A stretch of 22,289 nt of DNA from Helicobacteraceae bacterium (GTDB lineage: Bacteria > Campylobacterota > Campylobacteria > Campylobacterales > Sulfurimonadaceae): contig JAMOQV010000189.1 of NCBI GenBank assembly GCA_027068615.1, positions 1-22,289 of the forward strand. Reading direction: 5' to 3'. This document shows, piece by piece, positions 7,463 to 14,255 of the stretch. Under the pieces are notes generated by a model. The model saw nothing but the letters and a program-made list of their open reading frames with translations. It was not told where the DNA came from and searched no databases. The translations under genes were made by a program, and so were the position numbers. The stretch's first letter is position 1, and each line of letters opens with the position of its first letter.

Positions 7463-8114
7463 GCTTATAGCCCTGTTTTTTTATACTTATGATTTTTTCT
7501 TTACCTATCATCTTTCTTATATTTTTTATATATGTTCTTAAACTTGCTTCACTATGGGTCTCTGAAGTATTCCAAACATTTAAATATATATTTTCAAGTG
7601 TTATAATTTTATTTTTGTATTTAATAAAAAGTTTTAAAAGTTGTGTCTCTTTTTGATTCAACTTTATAGCAGAACTATCTTTTAATAAAGTGTTTGAACT
7701 TATATCAAAAAATATATCTGTATCTAATTGTACTTTTGTATCTTTTGTTTTAAAACTTCTTTTTACAAGTGTATTTATACGGTGAAGTAGCTCTTTTAAA
7801 GCAAATGGCTTTCGTAAATAATCATCAGCACCAACTTCATATCCCTTGTCTAAACTATCTATATCATTTAATGTTGTGGTAAATATAACTGGAGTATATA
7901 TATCAGAATCTCTTAAATTTTGAACCAATTCAAACCCATTTATATCTGGTAAATTTACATCAAAAATCAGCACATCAAAATTACTCTTATAAAGTTTATT
8001 TAAAGCTTCTTTACCATTGTAACTTACATCAACATCAAAATCATTCTCCTCTAAAAACTCTTCAATAGTTTCAGATAGATTTATATCATCTTCTAAGTAT
8101 AGTATCTTAATCAT
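7452..8114 (-). CDS. OmpR-family response regulator
   Basis: DNA-binding partner of the adjacent sensor kinase, 220 residues. The receiver domain (1-118) has the acidic pocket D9/D10, phosphoacceptor D52 in FDVNLPDING, T80 and K102 in RKPF. The C-terminal winged helix (about 128-220) shows the KLNQKETQLLKLFI and SLRTYIKNIRKMI segments typical of the OmpR/PhoB class. Its ATG overlaps the stop of the upstream PLP-enzyme gene (ATGA, 4 nt). The paired 11-bp direct repeats in front of the copper receptor and nosL-like genes are the kind of site this class binds, so it probably activates them. It could instead be a copper-responsive regulator comparable to CrdR of Helicobacter. Confidence 0.93.
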   Translation of the reverse strand: MIKILYLEDDINLSETIEEFLEENDFDVDVSYNGKEALNKLYKSNFDVLIFDVNLPDINGFELVQNLRDSDIYTPVIFTTTLNDIDSLDKGYEVGADDYLRKPFALKELLHRINTLVKRSFKTKDTKVQLDTDIFFDISSNTLLKDSSAIKLNQKETQLLKLFIKYKNKIITLENIYLNVWNTSETHSEASLRTYIKNIRKMIGKEKIISIKKQGYKLVV

Positions 8115-8956
8115 CTTTCATACCGACTAAGCATAGATGGATTTCCACTTACCCCTCCACTATGTATATATGTTACTTTTTCATCTGTTTGTTCAAGAAG
8201 TGTTATCCACATAGATGGAGCATATAACAAATCAAATTCTATACCAGCATCTAAAGTTTTTTTATATATTTCATAAAACTCTTTATATGGCTTAGCGAAA
8301 TGGTATTTTTTCTTTGGTTGCAATATAATCAAATTTGAAGGGATATCGCATAGTGCTTGCATCTGTTTTTTTAGATAAGAAACATCGCCTATACACGGTG
8401 TTGTATAAACCTTATACTGAGGAAGTGCAAGTGCTAAAAAAAGTGCGGTTGTGCCTGTACCAGATGGTGTAGCTAAAACTTTAGTCTCTAAGTTTGCTTC
8501 TTTTATCTCTTGTGCTAAAACTTCTAAACCCTCTCTAGCCTCACCTACTGCTCCACCTTGGTCTATGATAAAAGTTCTTTCATCAAGATTTAGCCGTATC
8601 GTATTTATAAAATTTTTATACTCATCATAAGGTATCTCAATATGCTTCATACCTAATTTACAAGCTTGAAAATAGTTACCAAAATTTTGTGATTTTTGTG
8701 TTTGTGAGATTGGTTTTGTATAATATATAAACTTCCAACCTTTTTTTTGACACATAGCAGATATAGCTAACATAGCATTTGACTGAGTCCCACCATAAGA
8801 TATAATGGTATCAAATCTATTTGATGGAGTTTGAAGAAGAGTGTATAGTTTTCTATACTTATTTCCTGCCAAATAAGGATCTATAAGATCATCTCGTTTG
8901 ACAAGAAACTCCCTACCATCTAACACTAAAGTAGATATGGTAGATTTAGTATGCAT
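8111..8956 (-). CDS. PLP-dependent ACC deaminase/D-cysteine desulfhydrase-like enzyme
   Basis: Cytosolic pyridoxal-phosphate enzyme of the tryptophan-synthase-beta fold. The PLP lysine is K33 in AGNKYRKL; SYGGTQSNAM holds the substrate-binding Ser/Asn, and SGTGTTALFLALAL is the phosphate-binding loop. The C terminus has YIHSGGVSGNP. At 281 residues it is shorter than characterised members (about 325-340). Members of this family act as 1-aminocyclopropane-1-carboxylate deaminases, D-cysteine desulfhydrases or related eliminases; the substrate cannot be read from sequence. Its ATG follows directly on the TAG of the prolyl isomerase gene, and its own stop overlaps the response regulator start by 4 nt, so it sits in one transcript with both. 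Confidence 0.85.
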   Translation of the reverse strand: MHTKSTISTLVLDGREFLVKRDDLIDPYLAGNKYRKLYTLLQTPSNRFDTIISYGGTQSNAMLAISAMCQKKGWKFIYYTKPISQTQKSQNFGNYFQACKLGMKHIEIPYDEYKNFINTIRLNLDERTFIIDQGGAVGEAREGLEVLAQEIKEANLETKVLATPSGTGTTALFLALALPQYKVYTTPCIGDVSYLKKQMQALCDIPSNLIILQPKKKYHFAKPYKEFYEIYKKTLDAGIEFDLLYAPSMWITLLEQTDEKVTYIHSGGVSGNPSMLSRYER

Positions 8957-9787
8957 CTATTTTATAGTTGCTTTCTTTTGAAGTTTTTCCATTGTTTTTT
9001 TCATAGCATCTTTGAATTTTTCCATTCTAAGTCTTTGTTCTATAAAAGATTTAACTTCATCAAAAGTTCTTACACTAGCAGATTTTTTACCCTCAAGATA
9101 GATTATATGATAACCAAACTGAGTTTTTACAGGTTTTTTAGTGATAGTACCAACTTTCATAGAAAATACTTTATCGTTAAATGCTGGAACCATCTGTCCT
9201 TTACTAAAAAAGCCTAAATCCCCACCTTTTGATGCACTAGGACCAATAGAAGCTTTTTTAGCTAACTCTATAAATTTAGCTTTTAAAGCACTACCTTTTA
9301 AACCTTTTAGCTCTGATATAATTTTTTTAGCTTCATCTTCTGTTCTAACTAAGATATGACGAGCATGAACACTCTCTTTTTCGTTAAATTCATCTTGATT
9401 TTTATTATAATATCTTTTTAACTCTTTTTGAGAAATTTTTATCTTATCTAACTGTTGTTTTTGCCAAACTTGGATAGCTAACTCTTTTTTTATACGAGCT
9501 TGAACTTTTTTAAACTCTTTTTTAAACTCTTTAGATTTAAGTACACCAGTTTTTACAGCATCACCGTAAACTAACTCTTTAGCTATAAGCTGTTGAAGAA
9601 CTTGTTTTCTAAACTCTACTTGTTTGTCTGCTGGAACTTGGTTAAATCTACCTTGAGTAGCTTCCATAAGAGCATTGTTTACATCCTCAGATGTTATCTT
9701 TGAGCCATTTACTGTTACTAAAACTTGAGCACTTAGTAATGAACCAGTCAATAAAAATGCAGATAAAAATTTTGTTGTGAATTTCAT
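8957..9787 (-). CDS. PEB4-type periplasmic peptidyl-prolyl isomerase
   Basis: Periplasmic parvulin-family foldase/chaperone, 276 residues, closely resembling Campylobacter PEB4 (Cbf2) in length and layout. Residues 1-20 are a signal peptide ending SLLSA before QVLVTVNG. A SurA-like N-terminal helical chaperone region spans about 28-130, the PpiC domain about 139-232 (HARHILV, SKGGDLGFFSKGQMVPAF, TQFGYHIIYL), and a C-terminal helix packs back on the N domain. In the family it assists outer-membrane protein folding, so it could help the copper receptor encoded downstream in the same direction; that link is inferred. AAGGAAG precedes the ATG. The gene is divergent from nth. Confidence 0.93.
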   Translation of the reverse strand: MKFTTKFLSAFLLTGSLLSAQVLVTVNGSKITSEDVNNALMEATQGRFNQVPADKQVEFRKQVLQQLIAKELVYGDAVKTGVLKSKEFKKEFKKVQARIKKELAIQVWQKQQLDKIKISQKELKRYYNKNQDEFNEKESVHARHILVRTEDEAKKIISELKGLKGSALKAKFIELAKKASIGPSASKGGDLGFFSKGQMVPAFNDKVFSMKVGTITKKPVKTQFGYHIIYLEGKKSASVRTFDEVKSFIEQRLRMEKFKDAMKKTMEKLQKKATIK

Positions 9788-9858
9788 AGTCAGATACTTC
9801 CTTCTTTTAATTATTATTGTAATTTTAGTAAGTTTTAACTAATAGTTATTAAATAGAG

Positions 9859-9872
9859 TATAAAATACATTT
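9859..9872 (+). promoter_or_regulatory. nth promoter with very short or no leader
   Basis: TATAAA (9859-9864) is the best -10 candidate and lies only 8 nt before the nth ATG. No Shine-Dalgarno sequence is visible. Transcription would start about 0-3 nt upstream of the ATG, giving a leaderless or near-leaderless message. No -35 consensus is seen. The rest of the 85-bp divergent region to 9788 is AT-rich; TACAAT on the minus strand at 9816-9821 is a possible -10 for the isomerase gene. Confidence 0.4.
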
Positions 9873-10514
9873 ATGAAAAAAGCAACAAGAAAAGAGATTC
9901 AAGAGATTCACCAACTATTTGTAGAGAGATATAGTGATGCCGTAACTGAGTTAGAGTATAAAAATGCTTATGAGTTAGTTATAGCTGTAGCCCTATCAGC
10001 ACAATGTACCGATAAAAGAGTAAATATTATAACACCTGCACTTTTTGAGAAGTATCCAACCGTATATGAATTGGCAAAAGCAGATATAGAAGATATAAAA
10101 GAGATTATAAAAAGCTGTTCATTTTTTAATAACAAAGCCAAAAATATTATAAAAATGGCACAAAGAGTTGTTGAAGTATATGATGGTGAGATACCTATGA
10201 ATGAAAAAGATTTACAAACATTAGCTGGAGTTGGTCAAAAAACAGCTAATGTAGTGATGATAGAATACACAGGGGCAAATCTAATGGCTGTAGATACTCA
10301 TGTTTTTCGAGTCTCACATAGATTAGGTCTTAGTGATGATAAAACTGCTATAAAAACAGAAGCAACACTTGTAAAAAAGTTTAAAAATAATCTTCATGCA
10401 TTACATCAAGGTATGGTGCTATTTGGTCGCTATATATGCACAGCCAAAAATCCAAAATGTGATGAATGTTTTTTAACACAGTATTGTAAAACAAAGGAAA
10501 CATTTAAAGTATGA
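9873..10514 (+). CDS. nth: endonuclease III (DNA glycosylase/AP lyase)
   Basis: Base-excision repair enzyme removing oxidised pyrimidines and cleaving the abasic site. It has 213 residues, the usual length. The helix-hairpin-helix LAGVGQKTANVVM carries catalytic K123, and AVDTHVFRVSHRLG carries D141. The C-terminal [4Fe-4S] loop is C189-x6-C196-x2-C199-x5-C205. The start is the ATG at 9873, giving MKKATRKEIQEIHQLF. No ribosome site is visible, which fits the short-leader promoter listed separately. The stop overlaps the start of the lipoprotein gene (ATGA). Confidence 0.97.
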   Translation: MKKATRKEIQEIHQLFVERYSDAVTELEYKNAYELVIAVALSAQCTDKRVNIITPALFEKYPTVYELAKADIEDIKEIIKSCSFFNNKAKNIIKMAQRVVEVYDGEIPMNEKDLQTLAGVGQKTANVVMIEYTGANLMAVDTHVFRVSHRLGLSDDKTAIKTEATLVKKFKNNLHALHQGMVLFGRYICTAKNPKCDECFLTQYCKTKETFKV

Positions 10515-10744
10515 TAAAAAAAACTATATTAATCATCTCTATACTTTTTTTTACAGGATGTGTAAACAAACATGGTATATCTCTAAAGTATTATAGTGAT
10601 TGTGAAGAATACTACGATATGCAAGGTTATTATCATAAAGATTGTGGAAAAGACGATATTATGACATATAAAGAGATGAAAGCAAAAACAGATGCTTTAC
10701 TTGGAAGAACTAAACCGATACAACCAAAAGGTAATGTTTGGTAA
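10511..10744 (+). CDS. small predicted lipoprotein
   Basis: A 77-residue protein I do not recognise. It starts with a lipoprotein signal (KKTILIISILFFTGC) with C17 as the lipidated cysteine. The mature part is short and polar with two more cysteines (C31, C45), which could form a disulfide in the periplasm, and several Tyr and Asp residues. Its ATG overlaps the nth stop by 4 nt, so it is translated from the nth message. No function can be assigned. Confidence 0.75.
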   Translation: MIKKTILIISILFFTGCVNKHGISLKYYSDCEEYYDMQGYYHKDCGKDDIMTYKEMKAKTDALLGRTKPIQPKGNVW

Positions 10745-10761
10745 GATACTTTCTTAACTTA

Positions 10762-10777
10762 TGCTACCTAGGTGGCA
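10762..10777 (+). promoter_or_regulatory. 16-bp near-perfect palindrome before the Hsp20 pair
   Basis: TGCTACCTAGGTGGCA is symmetrical except for one T/G pair and has an 8-bp perfect core ACCTAGGT. It lies 18 nt after the lipoprotein stop and about 22 nt before a -10 candidate TATAAT (10799-10804), so it covers the -35 position of the Hsp20 promoter: a candidate operator. As RNA it could also form a 6-bp stem with a CUAG loop followed by GAACTTCTTTTTA, so a terminator for the nth unit is the alternative. It does not resemble HAIR or CIRCE. Confidence 0.5.
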
Positions 10778-10853
10778 GAACTTCTTTTTAAAAATATATA
10801 TAATTTCAGCATAAATAAAAAATATACATAAAACAAACAAAAAGGAGTTCATT

Positions 10854-11303
10854 ATGTTAGTAACAAGATATAATCCAACTATGCAAATGAGAGAATTTAG
10901 AAGAGGTTTTGATATACTAAATGCTATGCTTGATGAGTTTAACCCTCAAACTGTTGATGAGATAAAAACAGATTTTTCTCCAGCTATCAACACTAGAGAG
11001 GGTAAATTTGCTTACCATGTAGAAGTTGATCTACCAGGTATGAAAAAAGAAGATATCAATATTCAAGTTGAAGACAATGTACTTGTAATCTCAGGAGAGA
11101 GAAAAGTAAAAGATGAGATAAAAAAAGAAAACTACTATAAGATAGAGAGTAATTTTGGTTCTTTTTCAAGATCATTTACACTACCAGATGATGCAGATAT
11201 TGAAAACATCCATGCAGAATCGACAGATGGTGTACTAGAAGTTGTTGTACCAAAACTAGAAGTACAAAAAGCTGATAAAGTTAAAAAAATAGCTATAAAT
11301 TAG
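10854..11303 (+). CDS. Hsp20/alpha-crystallin small heat-shock protein 1
   Basis: ATP-independent holdase of 149 residues that keeps unfolding proteins soluble for ClpB/DnaK. A short N-terminal arm (1-45) has the MREFRRGFDILNAMLDEF segment typical of bacterial IbpA/Hsp17-like proteins. The alpha-crystallin domain (about 46-137) has AYHVEVDLPGMKKEDI, NVLVISGERK and a GSFSRSFTLPDDAD strand. The C-terminal IAI of KKIAIN is the oligomerisation motif. AAGGAG stands 7 nt before the ATG. A second Hsp20 gene follows 14 nt after its stop. Confidence 0.95.
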   Translation: MLVTRYNPTMQMREFRRGFDILNAMLDEFNPQTVDEIKTDFSPAINTREGKFAYHVEVDLPGMKKEDINIQVEDNVLVISGERKVKDEIKKENYYKIESNFGSFSRSFTLPDDADIENIHAESTDGVLEVVVPKLEVQKADKVKKIAIN

Positions 11304-11317
11304 TAGGAGGTGTTATT

Positions 11318-11743
11318 ATGGATATTGTAAAAAGTACAAAAGACATCACTAAAGAGGTTGAAAAAGGTGTTGAAGTTGTAAGTAAAAAAGTATCTGAAAC
11401 TTTTAATAACTTGGCTTCTCATCTACCATTTGCTAACCTTGCTAAAAAAGAGGATAGTACTTTTCATATAGAGGTTGATTTACCAGGTGTAAAAAAAGAA
11501 GATATAGATATCAAAGTGGAAGATGATGTTTTAGTAGTAACTGCTATCCGTCACTATAAAGAGGAACTTACTCGTGATAACTACTATATCTGTGAAAGTT
11601 CATTTGGTAAGATGGAAAGAAGATTTATACTACCTGAAAATATAGATACATCAAAAATAGATGCAAGTTTTAATGATGGAAGATTGGAGATAGAACTTCA
11701 AAAAACACAAAAAGCAAAACCAAAAAGCATCTCTATCAAATAA
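11318..11743 (+). CDS. Hsp20/alpha-crystallin small heat-shock protein 2
   Basis: Second small heat-shock protein, 141 residues, made from the same message as the first (14-nt gap with a full AGGAGG). The alpha-crystallin domain (about 45-133) is clearly related to its neighbour (TFHIEVDLPGVKKEDIDIKVEDD, GKMERRFILPENIDTS) and the C terminus ends in ISIK, the IxI anchor. The N-terminal arm differs entirely: it is a charged amphipathic helix (KDITKEVEKGVEVVSKKVSE). Tandem duplication with a diverged arm suggests mixed oligomers or different clients; that is inferred. Confidence 0.94.
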   Translation: MDIVKSTKDITKEVEKGVEVVSKKVSETFNNLASHLPFANLAKKEDSTFHIEVDLPGVKKEDIDIKVEDDVLVVTAIRHYKEELTRDNYYICESSFGKMERRFILPENIDTSKIDASFNDGRLEIELQKTQKAKPKSISIK

Positions 11744-11759
11744 AAAGTTATAAATAAGA

Positions 11760-11788
11760 GTTCATAGTGTATAATCTACACTATGAAC
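11760..11788 (+). promoter_or_regulatory. perfect 12-bp inverted repeat across regulator start codon
   Basis: GTTCATAGTGTA (11760-11771) and TACACTATGAAC (11777-11788) are exact reverse complements with a 5-nt spacer. A perfect -10 TATAAT (11770-11775) lies in the centre, and the regulator ATG (11783-11785) lies in the right arm. No ribosome site precedes the ATG, so the message would start at or next to it. A protein dimer here would block the -10, which suggests autoregulation by the encoded Crp-type protein. A longer read-through message from the Hsp20 genes would fold the start codon into a hairpin. Confidence 0.75.
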
Positions 11789-12451
11789 AAAAACACATCC
11801 CAACAACTCGTACTAAAAGAGGTTCAAAACTCACCATTAGTCGTAAAAAATCAAAAAGACTTATATCTAAAAAAAGGTGACGACCCTTTATCTAGTGGAG
11901 ATACTCAAAAATATTTTTACTTTGTGATAAGTGGTAAGATAAAAATCTACGATATAGATTTTCAAACATCAAAAGAACAGACACTTTATATGTTATCTCA
12001 CGGAGATATGTTTGATGTGGTCTCACTACTAGATGGAAAACCAAATCAATATATCTCTGAGGTACTAGAAGATGCCCATCTTATACAAGTCCCTTTAGAT
12101 GATGTAAAACAGATGATACTAAAAGATGAAAAATTTAGACAATATTTTTATCACTATATAGCATCTCAGTTAAGATCTATGGAAGATTTGGCCATCAGCC
12201 TATCTTTTTATGATGTATATCAAAGAGTGGTTCAGTTATTTACAAGATTTACACAAACTATAGATGGTAAAACAAAACTAAGAGTTATAGATAACCTAAG
12301 TCATGAAGAGATAGCTTCTATGGTAGGCTCTGTTAGAAAAGTGGTAAACAGAACTCTACAAAAACTTAAAAAAGATGGCATCATAGAAGTCTCAAGAAAA
12401 AACATACATATCAAAAACTTTGAAAAACTTTTAGAAAGTTTAAATACTTAG
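11783..12451 (+). CDS. Crp/Fnr-type transcriptional regulator without cysteines
   Basis: DNA-binding regulator of 222 residues with an N-terminal cyclic-nucleotide-binding fold (about 25-125), a dimer helix (about 128-155) and a C-terminal winged helix (about 165-222). There is no cysteine at all, so it cannot carry an FNR-type Fe-S cluster. The cAMP contact Arg-Ser of CRP is replaced by PNQY near residue 90. The recognition helix is SVRKVVNRTLQKL, where canonical members have RETV(S/G)R; Lys replaces the Glu that reads the GC pair, so DNA specificity should differ from CRP and FNR. The start lies inside a perfect inverted repeat. It follows the Hsp20 pair by 39 nt and converges on cmoA with a 1-nt gap. 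The signal is unknown. Confidence 0.88.
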   Translation: MNKNTSQQLVLKEVQNSPLVVKNQKDLYLKKGDDPLSSGDTQKYFYFVISGKIKIYDIDFQTSKEQTLYMLSHGDMFDVVSLLDGKPNQYISEVLEDAHLIQVPLDDVKQMILKDEKFRQYFYHYIASQLRSMEDLAISLSFYDVYQRVVQLFTRFTQTIDGKTKLRVIDNLSHEEIASMVGSVRKVVNRTLQKLKKDGIIEVSRKNIHIKNFEKLLESLNT

Positions 12452-12452
12452 C

Positions 12453-13160
12453 TTATTTGATAGCTATAAAAGTTGCAAAATTAGCCCAGCGAAAAACCAC
12501 TTCACAGTGGCTAAAACCAGCTTTTAGTGCCATCTTTATATTTTCCTCTTCACTATACGGTACTAGTACATTTTCCAAAGCTTCCCTTTTTTGCATTATC
12601 TCATACTCTGAGTAACCTTGTGTTTTTTTAAAGTCATAGTAGCACTCTATCAAATCTTTGTTGAGTTTAGAGTGATGAGATATAACCTTTTCACTAAATA
12701 TAAAGATTCCATCATCTTCTAAAGAGTTTGCAATTTTTTGTATAAGCTCTTCACGGACTAATGGTCTTATAAACTGTAAAGTGTAATTACTTATAAAGAT
12801 ATTTGCTTTTTTATAATCGTACTTTAGTATATCTGCATTTTGAAGTTCTATATCTGCTCCAAATGCTTCACACTTCTTTCTAGCACGACTTAGCATCGCT
12901 TCTGAGTTATCAAGCCCAACAAGAGATGCTTTTACTTTTAGTTTTCTATTGATGTTGATAAGCAAAGATGCAGTTGAACACCCAAGGTCATAAACAACTC
13001 CACCCTCTTTTAAGTTTTTATACACAAAAAATTCTGTTATCTTTTGGCTCTCTTCATAAAAAGGGACACTTCTTGCTAACATATCATCAAAAACAGCAGC
13101 AACTTCTTCGTCAAATTCAAACTGTTTTTTTATAGGTTTGGCAAATACTTTATCGTTCAT
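12453..13160 (-). CDS. cmoA: carboxy-S-adenosyl-L-methionine synthase
   Basis: Converts SAM and prephenate to carboxy-SAM, which CmoB uses to make 5-carboxymethoxyuridine at tRNA wobble position 34. It has 235 residues and follows E. coli CmoA closely: FDEEVAAVFDDMLARSVP near the N terminus, YDLGCS (57-62) as SAM motif I, GLDNSEAML (about 82-90), NYTLQFI (125-131), and the QKREALENVL segment that holds the carboxylate-binding Arg in the family. The family-specific segments argue against a generic SAM methyltransferase. It is the third gene of a serB-orf-cmoA unit, 9 nt after the small ORF. No cmoB is in the window. Confidence 0.93.
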   Translation of the reverse strand: MNDKVFAKPIKKQFEFDEEVAAVFDDMLARSVPFYEESQKITEFFVYKNLKEGGVVYDLGCSTASLLININRKLKVKASLVGLDNSEAMLSRARKKCEAFGADIELQNADILKYDYKKANIFISNYTLQFIRPLVREELIQKIANSLEDDGIFIFSEKVISHHSKLNKDLIECYYDFKKTQGYSEYEIMQKREALENVLVPYSEEENIKMALKAGFSHCEVVFRWANFATFIAIK

Positions 13161-13169
13161 AATCTTTGT

Positions 13170-13484
13170 CTATTCAAACTCTGCTGATTGTCTAAAACAT
13201 AGTCTAGTTTTATCTTGTTTAAACTTTTTATATAGTTTAAATTTCATCTTTTGCAAAGCTTCATCATCTACACCAAACTCTGCTTTTATCTCATCATCAC
13301 TTAGCCCTGCACTATCCATTGCAAAAAGTTTTAACTCTTTTTTTGTAAGTTTTGATTTCATAACTCCGTATAATTCTTTATCATCTTCTATCAAATCAAC
13401 TATATCTAAAACACAAAACTCTGCTAATTTTTCTCTAAAATCGTTTTCGTTGTTGTATTGTCTCCATATTGTACTCTCTAGCAT
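13170..13484 (-). CDS. conserved-looking small protein with helix-turn-helix-like C half
   Basis: A 104-residue acidic protein I do not recognise. Its C half (about 46-92, LTKKELKLFAMDSAGLSDDE onward) has the pattern of a sigma-70 region 4 or LuxR-type helix-turn-helix: a start helix, Gly-Leu-Ser turn, D/E-E-I-K, then GVDDEALQKMKFKLYKKF as a possible recognition helix. No sensing domain is visible. The ATG follows directly on the serB stop (TAG then ATG), with AAGGA inside the end of serB, so it is translationally coupled. cmoA follows after 9 nt. A DNA- or RNA-binding role is only a guess. Confidence 0.7.
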   Translation of the reverse strand: MLESTIWRQYNNENDFREKLAEFCVLDIVDLIEDDKELYGVMKSKLTKKELKLFAMDSAGLSDDEIKAEFGVDDEALQKMKFKLYKKFKQDKTRLCFRQSAEFE

Positions 13485-14108
13485 CTATATTTCCTTTAGT
13501 ATTTGTGTTAAATCTTTTTCATTTATAATTATTGTAGCTTCTTTTTTTAGTATATCTCTACCACAAAAAGCTACTCTAGTTCCGGCATGAGCAAACATAC
13601 TTAAGTCATTTGCACCATCTCCACAAACTAGAGTTTCATCCTCTGTTACACCTAAGATATTTTGAAGTCTTGTTAACATATCACCTTTTGAGTGGCTAAA
13701 CATCATGTCCCCTCCTACTAAACCAGTAAGTTTTCCATCTTTTTCGTGTAAAACATTTGAAAAATCAGCATCATAACCTAGTATATCTTTTGCATAACCA
13801 GTAGCCGAGCGAAAACCACCACTAAAACAAACAACTGTCATACCTCTTTTTTTAAGTTCGGCTATAGTTTCTTTTGCACCATTCATATATGGTAGATTTT
13901 GACTGATTTTTTCAACCACTTTATAATCTAGCCCTTTTAAAAGCCCTACTCTTTGTTGAAGTGATTCAAAAAAGTCAAGTCTTCCACTCATAGCTTCTTC
14001 AGTTATACGAGCTACCTCTTCGCCGATGCCAAGTTCCTCAGCAAAAAAATCTATAGTTTCACCATCCATAAGTGTAGAATCAAAATCAAAAACTGCAAGT
14101 TTTAACAT
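13485..14108 (-). CDS. serB: phosphoserine phosphatase
   Basis: HAD-superfamily phosphatase for the last step of serine synthesis, 207 residues, consisting of the catalytic core only, without the N-terminal ACT-like region of E. coli SerB. Motif I is D8-F-D10-STL (nucleophile D8), motif II is the Ser of FSGGFR (S96), motif III is K141 in SHSKGDML, and motif IV is GDGANDLSMF (D164, D168). The substrate-specific E residues sit in the cap (DGETIDFFAEELG). First gene of a three-gene unit. A TATAAT at 14142-14147 on the minus strand is a plausible -10, leaving about 30 nt of leader. Confidence 0.93.
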   Translation of the reverse strand: MLKLAVFDFDSTLMDGETIDFFAEELGIGEEVARITEEAMSGRLDFFESLQQRVGLLKGLDYKVVEKISQNLPYMNGAKETIAELKKRGMTVVCFSGGFRSATGYAKDILGYDADFSNVLHEKDGKLTGLVGGDMMFSHSKGDMLTRLQNILGVTEDETLVCGDGANDLSMFAHAGTRVAFCGRDILKKEATIIINEKDLTQILKEI

Positions 14109-14212
14109 ATATATATTTCTCTCTTTAATTATAATTTTGTAATTATATCTAAATAGATGAAAAAAATTTAATACAATAGGGAGATAATTTGGGTTAAATT
14201 AGTAAGAAATAC

Positions 14213-14243
14213 TACAACAACCAATATAGAATTGGTTGTTGTA
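14213..14243 (-). terminator. hydABC terminator hairpin
   Basis: TACAACAACCAAT (14213-14225) and ATTGGTTGTTGTA (14231-14243) form a perfect 13-bp stem with a 5-nt loop, 12 nt past the hydC stop. On the minus strand it is followed by GTATTTCTTACTAATTT, a moderate U-tract. It closes the hydrogenase operon and shields the serB promoter, which lies about 65 nt further along. Confidence 0.85.
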
Positions 14244-14255
14244 TAGAAAAAAGAG

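Noticed and set aside
11783..12451. Regulator as an oxygen-sensing FNR
   Set aside because: There is not a single cysteine to bind an Fe-S cluster.
13138..13590. Plus-strand open frame of 150 codons across cmoA, the small ORF and serB
   Set aside because: It overlaps three well-supported minus-strand genes and has Ser/Leu/Phe-rich shadow composition.
14130..14147. TATAATT-TTGT-AATTATA palindrome before serB as an operator
   Set aside because: All A/T in a very AT-rich stretch and coincident with the -10 box; such symmetry is expected by chance.
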